This document shows positions 1 through 8,178 of a stretch of DNA of 58,470 bases, piece after piece. Numbering within the stretch: the stretch's first letter is position 1; each line of letters starts with the position of its first letter. The position numbers and the translations under genes were made by a program. The stretch covers positions 1-58,470 of the forward strand of contig JAURVT010000031.1 in the NCBI GenBank assembly GCA_030655315.1, in the 5' to 3' direction. The DNA comes from Nocardioidaceae bacterium. Lineage in GTDB: Bacteria; Actinomycetota; Actinomycetes; Propionibacteriales; Nocardioidaceae. Below the pieces are notes generated by a model that was not told where the DNA came from, searched no databases, and worked only from the letters and a program-made list of their open reading frames with translations.

Positions 1-1
1 G

Positions 2-196
<195 letters not shown>

Positions 197-200
197 GCCG

Positions 201-851
201 GTGACCCCGGAGGACGTCCGTCCCCACCTGGTGGCGGTCAACGTCGGGGTCGCCCGCGACGTCCCCTGGGGACGTCTGCGGCGCAGCGCGTTCGACAAGC
301 GCCCGGTGCGGGGACGCGCCCGCGTCGGGACGCTGGGGCTCGCGGGCGACGAGCAGGCCGACCGGGCGAACCATGGAGGTCCGGTCAAGGCGCTGCTGGT
401 GCACGCCGTCGAGGACCTGCAGGAGTGGGCCGACGCGCTCGGTCGCGAGCTGCCGCCCGGGTCGTTCGGCGAGAACCTCACCACCCGCGGGCTCGACGTG
501 ACGGACGCTCGCATCGGTGAGCGCTGGCGCGTCGGCTCGGCGCTCGTCGAGGTCGCCTCGGTCCGGACGCCGTGCGCGGTCTTCGCGGGGTTTACCGGCG
601 AGCCGCAGTGGGTACGACAGTTCACACACAGGGGACGTCCGGGGGCATACCTCCGGGTGCTCGAACCGGGCGAGCTGGGAGCAGGTGACGACGTGCAGGT
701 GGTCGAGCGTCGTGACCACGACGTGACGGTCGGGCTGATGTTCCGCGCCATCACCTCCGAGCGGCACCTGCTGCCCCGGCTGCTCGAGGAGGAGCGCGCC
801 GACCCCGAGGCGCACCGGGGCGCGCGCAGGTACCTGGCCGACGGGCCCTGA
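201..851 (+). CDS. MOSC domain protein (YiiM-like)
   Basis: 216 residues starting at a GTG only 4 nt after the lepA stop. The central part carries a MOSC-type core: [17 protein letters not shown], the GSFGENLTT segment and the TPCAVF cysteine segment, which is the sulfur/persulfide-bearing position in YiiM-like and molybdenum-cofactor-sulfurase C-terminal domains. Family members bind molybdenum cofactor and reduce N-hydroxylated bases, or shuttle sulfur. The last codon overlaps the MFS start (TGATG), so the two are translationally coupled. The specific substrate cannot be read from the sequence. Confidence 0.8.
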   Translation: MTPEDVRPHLVAVNVGVARDVPWGRLRRSAFDKRPVRGRARVGTLGLAGDEQADRANHGGPVKALLVHAVEDLQEWADALGRELPPGSFGENLTTRGLDVTDARIGERWRVGSALVEVASVRTPCAVFAGFTGEPQWVRQFTHRGRPGAYLRVLEPGELGAGDDVQVVERRDHDVTVGLMFRAITSERHLLPRLLEEERADPEAHRGARRYLADGP

Positions 852-2095
852 TGACGGGCTCTCGGGGGACGACGGGGGCCTGGCGGCGACTGCTGCCCGA
901 GCTGCCCGAGGCGCGGACGATGGCCGCGGCGACGTTGGTCTACACGACCGGCAGCGGGATGTTCATGGTCGCGAGCGTCCTGTACTTCACCCGTGTCGTG
1001 GGCCTGTCGGCCACGTCGGTCGGCCTCGGGCTCACGATCGCCGGGCTCTTCGGGCTGCTGGCCGGCATCCCCCTCGGCCACCTCGCCGACCGTCGCGGTG
1101 GCCGTGAGCTGCTGATGTGGCTCCTCGCGCTGGCCGGGGTCGCGTTCGCCGCGCTCGTCCTGGTGACGTCGTGGCTCGGGTTCGTGGCGGTGATGTCGGT
1201 GGCGCTGGTGCTCGACCGCGGCTCGGCGGCCGTGCGCGGCGGGCTGATCGCCGGCAGCGTGAGCGGCCATGACCGCGTCCGGACCCGGGCGTACCTGCGC
1301 TCGGTCACCAACATCGGTCTCGCGGTGGGCGGGGCCGTCGCCGGCGTCGCGCTGCACCTCGACACCCGGACCGCCTACGTCGCGGTGCTGCTCGGCAACG
1401 CCGCCAGCTGCTTCGGCGCCGCCTGGATCACCCGCCGCTACCCCCACGTGCCGCCCGTGCCGACCGAGCGCGCCGTCGGGATCACGACCGTCTTCCGCGA
1501 CCGGCCCTACGTCCTGATGACCGTGCTGATGTCGGCCATGGCCGTCCAGTACGCGATCCTCGACGTCGGGATGCCGCTGTGGGTGACCGAGCAGACCGAC
1601 GCGCCGCGCACGCTCGTCTCGGTGCTCTTCATCCTCAACACGGTGGTCGTCGTGCTCTTCCAGGTCGGGGTCGGCACGCGGGTGACGTCGGTGACGACCG
1701 CGGCACGCACCGTCTCGCTCTCGGGCATCGTGCTGCTCCTGGCCTGCCTCGCGTTCGCCGCGGCCTCGGGACGCTCGGTCGCCGTCGCCGTGGTGCTGCT
1801 GGTCGTGGCGGCGAGCCTGCACGTGGTGGGCGAGATGACGCAGGCCGCCGCGCACTTCTACCTCAGCCAGGAGATGGCCTCGGACCACGCGCAAGGCCAG
1901 TACCAGGGCCTCGCGAGCACCGGGTTCTCGATGGCGGCGATGGTCGCGCCGACCGTGATCGTCCTGCTCCCGGTGGGCCTCGGGGCCCCCGGGTGGGTCG
2001 TCCTCGGGATCCTGCTGGCGCTGCTGGGGTTCCTCGTGGTGCCGGCCGTCCGATGGACGGCGTCGACCCGCGGGCGGTACGCGCCGGTGTCCTGA
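851..2095 (+). CDS. MFS transporter
   Basis: 414 residues, overlapping the MOSC gene by one base. The protein is strongly hydrophobic with about twelve predicted membrane segments. Between segments 2 and 3 it has the MFS motif-A-like loop [13 protein letters not shown]. Members export or import small molecules using the proton gradient; the motif-A form and the central loop around residues 190-215 ([15 protein letters not shown]) are typical of drug/metabolite efflux-type MFS proteins. Substrate unknown. Coupling to the MOSC gene suggests co-expression rather than a proven shared pathway. Confidence 0.8.
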   Translation: MTGSRGTTGAWRRLLPELPEARTMAAATLVYTTGSGMFMVASVLYFTRVVGLSATSVGLGLTIAGLFGLLAGIPLGHLADRRGGRELLMWLLALAGVAFAALVLVTSWLGFVAVMSVALVLDRGSAAVRGGLIAGSVSGHDRVRTRAYLRSVTNIGLAVGGAVAGVALHLDTRTAYVAVLLGNAASCFGAAWITRRYPHVPPVPTERAVGITTVFRDRPYVLMTVLMSAMAVQYAILDVGMPLWVTEQTDAPRTLVSVLFILNTVVVVLFQVGVGTRVTSVTTAARTVSLSGIVLLLACLAFAAASGRSVAVAVVLLVVAASLHVVGEMTQAAAHFYLSQEMASDHAQGQYQGLASTGFSMAAMVAPTVIVLLPVGLGAPGWVVLGILLALLGFLVVPAVRWTASTRGRYAPVS

Positions 2096-2118
2096 GCGGC
2101 CGCGCGTCGTCGCAGTGA

Positions 2119-2148
2119 GTGACGTGCGTCCCTACCCCCGGGTAGCCT
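2119..2148 (+). promoter_or_regulatory. Possible promoter of the acyl-CoA ligase gene
   Basis: GTGACG, 18 nt, then TAGCCT at 2143-2148, leaving an untranslated leader of about 58 nt. The hexamers are degenerate, so this is a weak call. The ribosome binding site is also unclear; GAGG at 2199-2202 is the only purine run. Confidence 0.3.
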
Positions 2149-2212
2149 GCCCTCACGTGACCTGCACCACGCCCGGGTCGCGCCCGCCCCTACGACGTGA
2201 GGTACCGCCGTC

Positions 2213-4060
2213 ATGACGACCACGGCCCCCGCCACCACCGACCCGTCGGTGATCATCGACAACCGCGCCCGCAACGTCGCCGAGATGTTCTACGCGCGGG
2301 TGGACGACATGCCCACGCGCGAGGCGTTCCGCTACCCCGAGGGCGGCGGGTGGGCCTCGCTCACCTGGGGCGAGGCGGGACGGGCCGTCAGCGAGCTCGC
2401 CGCCGGGCTGGTCGCGATGGGCGTCGAGGCGGAGCAGCGGGTCGCGATCGCGTCCGGCACCCGCTGGGAGTGGATCCTGGCCGACCTCGCGATCAACGCC
2501 GCGGGCGCCGCCACCACCACCGTCTACCCGACGTCGGTCGCCGACGACGTCGCCTACATCCTGTCCGACTCCGAGAGCCGGGTGGTCTTCGCCGAGGACC
2601 ACGTGCAGGTGGCCAAGCTCCGCGAGCGCCGCGACGACCTGTCGGCGGTGGTCCGGGTCGTCCTGATCGAGGGCACCGTCGACGCCGGGGGCGACGGCTG
2701 GGTCGTCACGCTCGACTCGGTGCTCGCCCAGGGCGCCGAGCACCTGGCGGCGAACCCCGAGGTCGTCCGCGAGCGCGTCGCGGCCACCCGTCCGGACTCC
2801 CTCGCGACGCTGATCTACACCTCGGGCACCACCGGCCGGCCCAAGGGCGTGCGGATCTCGCAGGACAGCTGGACCTACGAGGGCGCCGCGGTCGCGGCCG
2901 GCGGCTTCATGTCGATCGACGACCTCGAGTACCGCTGGCTGCCGATGGCCCACTCCTTCGGCAAGGTGCTGCTCACCACCCAGCTCCAGATCGGGTTCCC
3001 GGCCGCGATCGACGGACGGGTCGACAAGATCGTGGAGAACCTCGCGGTCGTGAAGCCGACCTTCATGGGCGCCGCGCCGCGCATCTTCGAGAAGGCCTAC
3101 GGCCGGATCGTCGCCACCGCGCAGGCCGAGGGCGGCCCCAAGGCCAAGATCTTCGACTGGGCGGTCAAGGTCGGTGGCGAGGTCTCGCGCCGCGAGCTGG
3201 CCGGGGAGACCGTCCCGCTCCCGCTGAGGCTGCAGCACGGCGTCGCCGACAAGCTCGTGTTCGCCAAGGTGCGCGAGCGCTTCGGCGGGCGGGTCCGCTT
3301 CTTCATCTCCGGCTCCGCGGCCCTGTCGGGCGACGTGGCCCGCTGGTTCCACGCCGCCGGCATCCTGATCCTCGAGGGCTACGGCCTCACCGAGACCTCG
3401 GCCGGGTCGTTCGTCAACCACCCCGACCACTACAAGTTCGGCTCCGTCGGACTCCCGATGGAGGGCACCGAGGCGAGGATCGCCGAGGACGGCGAGATCC
3501 TGCTCCGCGGCCCCGGCGTCATGCAGGGCTACCACGGCCTCGACGAGGAGTCGAAGCAGGCGCTCGTCGGCGACGGCTGGCTCGCGACGGGCGACATCGG
3601 CCAGATCGACGCCGACGGCTTCCTCACCATCACCGACCGCAAGAAGGACCTGTTCAAGACGTCCAACGGCAAGTACGTCGCGCCGTCCCACGTCGAGGGC
3701 ATCTTCAAGGGTGTGTGCCCCCTCGCGAGCCAGATGATCATCCACGGCAGCGACCGCAACTTCGTCAGCGCGCTCATCACGCTCGACGTCGACGCCGTCG
3801 CGGACTGGGCGGCCCGCAACGGCCAGGAGGGCGCCGACTACGAGACGGTCGTGACGTCCTCGGCCATGCGCGAGGTCGTCGAGGGCTACGTCGCCGAGCT
3901 GAACGCCAAGCTCAACCGCTGGGAGCAGGTCAAGAAGTTCGAGATCCTCACCCACGACCTGTCCGTCGAGTCCGGAGAGATCACCCCAAGCCTCAAGGTC
4001 AAGCGTCGCGTCGTCGAGGCCAACTACAAGGACACCCTCGACTCCTTCTACGCCGGCTGA
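2213..4060 (+). CDS. Long-chain fatty-acid-CoA ligase (AMP-forming)
   Basis: 615 residues, the usual length for bacterial long-chain acyl-CoA synthetases. In order: P-loop YTSGTTGRPKG near residues 201-211, the acyl-site segment EGYGLTETS near 387, the GDIG/TITDRKKD hinge near 462-480 and the C-terminal catalytic lysine region FKTSNGKYVAP. The enzyme adenylates a fatty acid and transfers it to CoA, at the cytosolic face of the membrane. It resembles the FadD15/FACL group that sits near hemW in other actinobacteria. The start is the ATG at 2213; it is separated from the upstream MFS gene by a 117-nt gap that probably contains its own promoter. Confidence 0.9.
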   Translation: MTTTAPATTDPSVIIDNRARNVAEMFYARVDDMPTREAFRYPEGGGWASLTWGEAGRAVSELAAGLVAMGVEAEQRVAIASGTRWEWILADLAINAAGAATTTVYPTSVADDVAYILSDSESRVVFAEDHVQVAKLRERRDDLSAVVRVVLIEGTVDAGGDGWVVTLDSVLAQGAEHLAANPEVVRERVAATRPDSLATLIYTSGTTGRPKGVRISQDSWTYEGAAVAAGGFMSIDDLEYRWLPMAHSFGKVLLTTQLQIGFPAAIDGRVDKIVENLAVVKPTFMGAAPRIFEKAYGRIVATAQAEGGPKAKIFDWAVKVGGEVSRRELAGETVPLPLRLQHGVADKLVFAKVRERFGGRVRFFISGSAALSGDVARWFHAAGILILEGYGLTETSAGSFVNHPDHYKFGSVGLPMEGTEARIAEDGEILLRGPGVMQGYHGLDEESKQALVGDGWLATGDIGQIDADGFLTITDRKKDLFKTSNGKYVAPSHVEGIFKGVCPLASQMIIHGSDRNFVSALITLDVDAVADWAARNGQEGADYETVVTSSAMREVVEGYVAELNAKLNRWEQVKKFEILTHDLSVESGEITPSLKVKRRVVEANYKDTLDSFYAG

Positions 4061-4104
4061 CCCTCGGCTCCTGGAGCGGTGTGCCCCCGGTGAGAGACTG
4101 GGGC

Positions 4105-5316
4105 ATGCCCTCCGTCCTGCCCGCGGGCGAGCCGCTGCCCGCCGACGGGACCCTCCCGGACGACGCCCTCGCCGAGCTGGGGACCCGTCCGTTCGGGGTG
4201 TACGTGCACGTGCCGTTCTGTCGGGTGCGGTGCGGGTACTGCGACTTCAACACCTACACCGCCGACGAGCTCGGGCCCGGTGCGTCCCGCGCCACCTACG
4301 CCTCCACCGTCCGTGACGAGGTGGCGCTCGCCGCGCGCGTGCTGGGGGAGCGGGCGCCCCAGGTGCGGACCGTCTTCGTCGGCGGCGGCACCCCCACGCT
4401 GCTCGCCGCCGACGACCTCGTCTCGGTGCTCGGCGCCGTCGACGACGCGTTCGGGCTGGCCCCGGACGCCGAGGTGACCACCGAGGCCAACCCCGACAGC
4501 GTCGACCCGGAGTCGCTGGCGCGGCTGCGCGAGGGCGGCTTCACCCGGATCTCCTTCGGGATGCAGTCGGCCGTGCCCCACGTGCTGGCCACCCTCGACC
4601 GCACCCACGACCCCGCCCGTGTGCCCCAGGCCGTCCGGTGGGCGCGCGAGGCCGGCTTCGAGCAGGTCAGCCTCGACCTGATCTACGGGACGCCGGGCGA
4701 GTCGGCCGCGGACTGGCGGACCTCGCTCGAGTCGGCGCTGGCCTGCGAGCCCGACCACGTCAGCGCCTACGCGCTCATCGTCGAGGACGGCACGGCACTG
4801 GCCCGGCGGGTCTCGCGAGGCGAGGTGCCGGTGCCGGACGACGACCAGATGGCCGACGCGTACGACCTCGCCGACGACCTCCTCGGCGCCGCCGGCCTGG
4901 GCTGGTACGAGCTGTCCAACTGGGCCCGCGACGACGCCGCGCGCTGCCGGCACAACGAGCTGTACTGGCGCGGCGACCACTGGTGGGGCTTCGGCCCCGG
5001 GGCGCACTCGCACGTCGGCGGCACCCGGTTCTGGAACGTCAAGCACCCCGCCGCGTACGCGCAGCGGCTGGCGTCGGGGCTGAGCCCGGTGCACGCCCAC
5101 GAGGTGCTCGACGCCGAGACCCGCCGCGTGGAGGACGTCCTGCTCCGCTCCCGCCTGCGCGACGGGCTGCCCCTCGACGTCGTGGAGGCGGACGGACGCG
5201 CCGCCGTCCCGTCCCTGGTCGAGGAGGGCCTGGTCGACGTCGCCGACGACACCCTGGTGCTCACCCGGCCCGGCCGCCTGCTCGCCGACGCCGTCGTCCG
5301 CCGCCTCCTGCCGTAG
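4105..5316 (+). CDS. hemW: Radical SAM heme chaperone HemW
   Basis: 403 residues from an ATG at 4105. The radical SAM cluster ligands are C39, C43 and C46 (CRVRCGYC), preceded by YVHVPF and followed by DFNTYT; the phenylalanine after the third cysteine region and the length fit HemW rather than coproporphyrinogen dehydrogenase HemN. GGGTPT and the SAM-site segments (MQSAVPHVLATLDR, SLDLIYGTPGE) are intact, and the HemW C-terminal winged domain follows. HemW binds heme and hands it to respiratory proteins. The gene directly precedes the heat-shock repressor cluster, as in other actinobacteria. Confidence 0.92.
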   Translation: MPSVLPAGEPLPADGTLPDDALAELGTRPFGVYVHVPFCRVRCGYCDFNTYTADELGPGASRATYASTVRDEVALAARVLGERAPQVRTVFVGGGTPTLLAADDLVSVLGAVDDAFGLAPDAEVTTEANPDSVDPESLARLREGGFTRISFGMQSAVPHVLATLDRTHDPARVPQAVRWAREAGFEQVSLDLIYGTPGESAADWRTSLESALACEPDHVSAYALIVEDGTALARRVSRGEVPVPDDDQMADAYDLADDLLGAAGLGWYELSNWARDDAARCRHNELYWRGDHWWGFGPGAHSHVGGTRFWNVKHPAAYAQRLASGLSPVHAHEVLDAETRRVEDVLLRSRLRDGLPLDVVEADGRAAVPSLVEEGLVDVADDTLVLTRPGRLLADAVVRRLLP

Positions 5317-5341
5317 CCCTCGCCCCGTCACCGACGCGCGC

Positions 5342-5398
5342 CGACTTCCGGCTCAGCTACCCGTCCGGCTCCGAGATGGGTGACTGAGCCGGAAGTCG
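5342..5398. repeat. Palindromic repeat, family 1 copy 1 (hemW / DUF3097 junction)
   Basis: A perfect 15-bp stem, CGACTTCCGGCTCAG at 5342-5356 against CTGAGCCGGAAGTCG at 5384-5398, closes a 27-nt loop that itself contains ACCC/GGGT. Weaker complementarity continues outwards (CGCGCG and the GCCCTCGCC/GGGCGAGGGC arms). It lies between two convergent genes and is homologous to the hairpin at 39731-39791. It can act as a bidirectional terminator and may be a REP-like element. Confidence 0.8.
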
Positions 5399-5416
5399 AC
5401 GCGCGAGGGCGAGGGC

Positions 5417-6262
5417 TCAGTCGGCGGTGACGAAGTCGATGAGCTCCTCGACGCGGCCGAGCAGCGAGGGCTCGAGGTCGGCGTAGGAGTGCACGGTGCC
5501 GAGGATGCGCTTCCAGGCACGGGCGACGTCGGCCTGGTCGCGGTGCGGCCAGCCCAGGGCCTGGCAGACGCCGTGCTTCCAGGGGATCGAGCGTGGGACG
5601 ACGGGCCAGGCACTCATGCCGAGCCGGTCGGGCTTCACGGCCTGCCACACGTCGACGTAGGGGTGGCCGACGATCTTGACGTGCTTGCCGTGCGGGCCGC
5701 GCATCACCGACGCGGCGATGCGGCTCTCCTTGGAGCCCGGGACGAGGTGGTCGACGAGCACGCCGACGTGCCGGCCCGGCGCCGGGCCGAACCCGTTCAG
5801 GTGCTCCCCGAGGTCGTCCACGCCCTCCAGGTACTCCACCGCGACGCCCTCGATCCGCAGGTCGTCGCCCCAGACCTTCTCCACGAGCTCGGCGTCGTGC
5901 CGGCCCTCGACGTAGATCCGGCTCGCGCGCGCGACGCGGGCCCGTCCACCGGCCACGGCCACCGAGCCCGAGGCGGTCCGCGTCGGAGCGACCGGACCCC
6001 GGGGCACCGGCGCGTGCAGCACGACGGGGCGTCCCTCGAGCAGGAACCCGGGGCCGAGCGGGAACGTGCGTCGACGGCCGCGACGGTCCTCCAGCTCGAC
6101 GGTGTCGAGGTCGCGGTCGGTACGCACCACCGCGCCGCAGAAGTCGGTGGTGACCTCCTCGACGACGAGGTCGCGGGTGGCCTCCTGGCGCTGCGCGCGG
6201 CCGCCCTTGGGGGCGCGCCAGTCGCCGGCGAGGACGTCGGTTCCGTAGCGGTCGTGGCTCAC
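5417..6262 (-). CDS. DUF3097 family protein with TOPRIM-like segment
   Basis: 281 residues from a GTG at 6262 (VSHDRYGTDVLAGDW), the conserved family N-terminus; an upstream in-frame start at 6307 adds 15 residues not typical of the family. Residues around 110-150 contain RIYVEGRHDAELVEKVWGDD followed by LEGVDDL, an acidic pattern resembling the TOPRIM fold (Glu near the first strand, then a DxD-like loop). The N-terminal third (FCGAVVRTDRDLDTVELEDR) looks like a small beta-barrel. The function is unknown; TOPRIM suggests a nucleic-acid metal-dependent enzyme. The protein is conserved in actinobacteria beside hemW and hrcA. Confidence 0.8.
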   Translation of the reverse strand: MSHDRYGTDVLAGDWRAPKGGRAQRQEATRDLVVEEVTTDFCGAVVRTDRDLDTVELEDRRGRRRTFPLGPGFLLEGRPVVLHAPVPRGPVAPTRTASGSVAVAGGRARVARASRIYVEGRHDAELVEKVWGDDLRIEGVAVEYLEGVDDLGEHLNGFGPAPGRHVGVLVDHLVPGSKESRIAASVMRGPHGKHVKIVGHPYVDVWQAVKPDRLGMSAWPVVPRSIPWKHGVCQALGWPHRDQADVARAWKRILGTVHSYADLEPSLLGRVEELIDFVTAD

Positions 6263-6311
6263 CGGTCGACGGTACGGCGTGCGGCCCGTCGAGCCCGGCC
6301 CCGACACACCG

Positions 6312-7031
6312 TCAGTGCGCGTGGGTGGCGGGGGGACGCGGCGACCACTGCGACAGGGCCCGGGGGAGGGCCTGGTCGAGCTCCGCCTCGGTGTAGGGCC
6401 AGGTGCCCTGGGCGAAGGCCTCCTCCACGCCCACCCGGCGGGAGGCGAGGACGTCCACCTGCTCGGCGACCGCGAGGGCCTCCTGACGCTGGTCCTCGAC
6501 GAACTCGCGGTCGACGACGGGCCCGCGGCCGGGGACGACGACGGTCCGCGCGGTCATCGCGCCGAGGACCATGTCGAGCGTGGCGGGGTAGTCGAGCGGC
6601 CAGCAGCGCGGGCCGTACCCCGGTGGGCCGGGGTTGCGCACGAGGTCGCCGGTGCCGACGACGTCGGCGAGCGGCACGCTGACCACGAGGTCGCCCCCCG
6701 TGGCGCCGCGTCCGGGGTGCACGACCTCGACGTAGACGCCGCCCAGGTCGACCGCGAACACCGAGGTGACGACGTGCGCCGCCTCCGCGGCCCGCGGGTC
6801 GTCCTCCTGCACGAGCAGGGGCGCGCCGAGACCCGGTGAGGTCGCCCACGTGACGCGATCGACACCGACGGGTCGCCCGCCCTCGTCGACCAGGCCCTCC
6901 AGGTCCTCGGGAACCGCGGGACCGTGCACCAGCACGCCCTCGGAGCCCACCACGGCGAGCAACGTCGCCCGGTCCAGCTCGCCGACGTGCACGCCGTCGG
7001 CCAGCCGCGTCCATTTCGCGCCTCCGGTCAC
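6312..7031 (-). CDS. Metallo-beta-lactamase-fold protein lacking metal ligands
   Basis: 239 residues from a GTG at 7031. The C-terminal half follows the actinobacterial MBL-fold hydrolase pattern: a VVHPGRG segment, then DLVVSVPLADVVGTGDLV, then CWPLDYPATLDMVL and VVVPGRGPVVDREFV. However, the HxHxDH motif is absent, the GHT histidine is replaced (GRGAT) and the later PGHG histidine is an arginine (PGRG); only the aspartate in GDLV remains. It therefore looks like a pseudoenzyme. It is divergent from hrcA and its start lies about 10 nt from the CIRCE operator, so heat shock could affect both genes. Substrate and role are unknown. Confidence 0.65.
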   Translation of the reverse strand: MTGGAKWTRLADGVHVGELDRATLLAVVGSEGVLVHGPAVPEDLEGLVDEGGRPVGVDRVTWATSPGLGAPLLVQEDDPRAAEAAHVVTSVFAVDLGGVYVEVVHPGRGATGGDLVVSVPLADVVGTGDLVRNPGPPGYGPRCWPLDYPATLDMVLGAMTARTVVVPGRGPVVDREFVEDQRQEALAVAEQVDVLASRRVGVEEAFAQGTWPYTEAELDQALPRALSQWSPRPPATHAH

Positions 7032-7037
7032 GCTCGC

Positions 7038-7043
7038 TAGACT
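7038..7043 (+). promoter_or_regulatory. -10 element of the hrcA-dnaJ promoter
   Basis: TAGACT, with a weak -35 (TTCGCG at 7015-7020) 17 nt upstream. The CIRCE operator begins at the end of this hexamer and would cover the transcription start, the usual arrangement for HrcA repression. Confidence 0.6.
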
Positions 7044-7068
7044 GGCACTCAGGCATGTGGAGTGCCAA
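7042..7068 (+). promoter_or_regulatory. CIRCE operator (HrcA binding site)
   Basis: CTGGCACTC (7042-7050), nine bases, GAGTGCCAA (7060-7068): a 9-9-9 inverted repeat matching the CIRCE consensus TTAGCACTC-N9-GAGTGCTAA with only the outer bases changed. HrcA bound here would block transcription of hrcA-dnaJ; chaperone depletion during heat shock releases it. Confidence 0.93.
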
Positions 7069-7100
7069 ACCGCCGGGCGATCGACGCGGGAGGAGTGCCC

Positions 7101-8123
7101 ATGCTGGACGAACGCAAGCTGTCGGTCCTCCGTGCCATCGTCGAGGACTACGTGGCCACGCAGGAGCCCGTGGGATCGCGGGCCCTGGTCGAGCGGCACC
7201 GCCTCGGGGTCTCCTCGGCCACCGTGCGCAACGACATGGCCGCCCTCGAGGAGGACGGCTTCATCACGCAGCCGCACACGAGCGCCGGGCGGATCCCCAC
7301 CGACAAGGGCTACCGGCTCTTCGTCGACCGCCTCGCCACCGTCCGCGCCCTCTCGGCCGCCGAGCGCCGCGCCATCGAGACGTTCCTCGAGGGCGCCGTC
7401 GACGTCGACGACGTGGTCCAGCGCAGCGTCCGCATGCTCGCGCAGCTCACCCACCAGGTGGCGATCGTGCAGTACCCGAGCCTCACCCGCTCGACGGTCC
7501 GCCACATCGAGCTGGTTCCCCTCGACGGCGCCCGCCTGCTGCTCGTGCTCATCTCGAGCAGCGGTCGCGTCGACCAGCGCGTCGTCGACCTCGGCACCCC
7601 GCCGTCCGAGCAGCTGGTGGCCGACCTCCGCTCCCGTGTGGCCACGCTCTGCGTCGGCCAGAAGCTGAGCGACGCCGCCCTCGGGCTGGCCGAGCTGATC
7701 GGCACCTTCACCGACGAGGACCGCCCGGTCGTCACCGCGGTCGTCACCACCCTGGCCGAGGCGTTCTCGGACGAGAAGTCCGACGAGCGCGTCGCGGTCG
7801 GCGGCACCGCCAACCTGGCGCGCTTCGGCTCCGACTTCGACACCGCGATCCGTCCCGTCCTCGAGGCGCTCGAGGAGCACGTCGTCCTGCTCAAGCTGCT
7901 GGGCGAGGCCTCCACCCCCAGCATGCTCACCGTCCGCATCGGCAGCGAGGTCCCGTACCACGACCTCTCCACCACCTCGGTCGTCGCGAGCGGCTACGGC
8001 GCGCCCGGCGAGTCCCTGGCCACGCTCGGCGTCGTCGGGCCCACCCGCATGGACTACCCGGGCACCATGGCGGCGGTCCGCGCCGTCGCCCGCTACGTCG
8101 GCCGCACGCTGAGCACGTCGTGA
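7101..8123 (+). CDS. hrcA: Heat-inducible transcription repressor HrcA
   Basis: 340 residues from the ATG at 7101, preceded by GGGAGGAG at 7088-7095. The N-terminal winged helix has [27 protein letters not shown] and the recognition segment [18 protein letters not shown], followed by [15 protein letters not shown], the HrcA signature. The middle and C-terminal GAF-like regions (residues about 100-330) are complete. HrcA represses chaperone operons through CIRCE, and a CIRCE site lies just upstream, so it is autoregulated. A GTG at 7062 in the same frame lies inside the operator and is not the start. dnaJ follows after 55 nt. Confidence 0.95.
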   Translation: MLDERKLSVLRAIVEDYVATQEPVGSRALVERHRLGVSSATVRNDMAALEEDGFITQPHTSAGRIPTDKGYRLFVDRLATVRALSAAERRAIETFLEGAVDVDDVVQRSVRMLAQLTHQVAIVQYPSLTRSTVRHIELVPLDGARLLLVLISSSGRVDQRVVDLGTPPSEQLVADLRSRVATLCVGQKLSDAALGLAELIGTFTDEDRPVVTAVVTTLAEAFSDEKSDERVAVGGTANLARFGSDFDTAIRPVLEALEEHVVLLKLLGEASTPSMLTVRIGSEVPYHDLSTTSVVASGYGAPGESLATLGVVGPTRMDYPGTMAAVRAVARYVGRTLSTS

Positions 8124-8178
8124 CCGACGCACCAGCCACCCCCCGCACCCACCACCCCCACCCCACGAGAGCGCAGGC

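Noticed and set aside
2153-3955. 600-codon open frame on the minus strand opposite the acyl-CoA ligase gene
   Set aside because: It is antisense to a gene with intact family motifs and is rich in Asp/Val/Gly/Arg repeats typical of GC-skewed third positions read backwards.
7062-7100. An upstream GTG start for hrcA
   Set aside because: It lies inside the CIRCE operator and upstream of a good ribosome site that serves the ATG at 7101.
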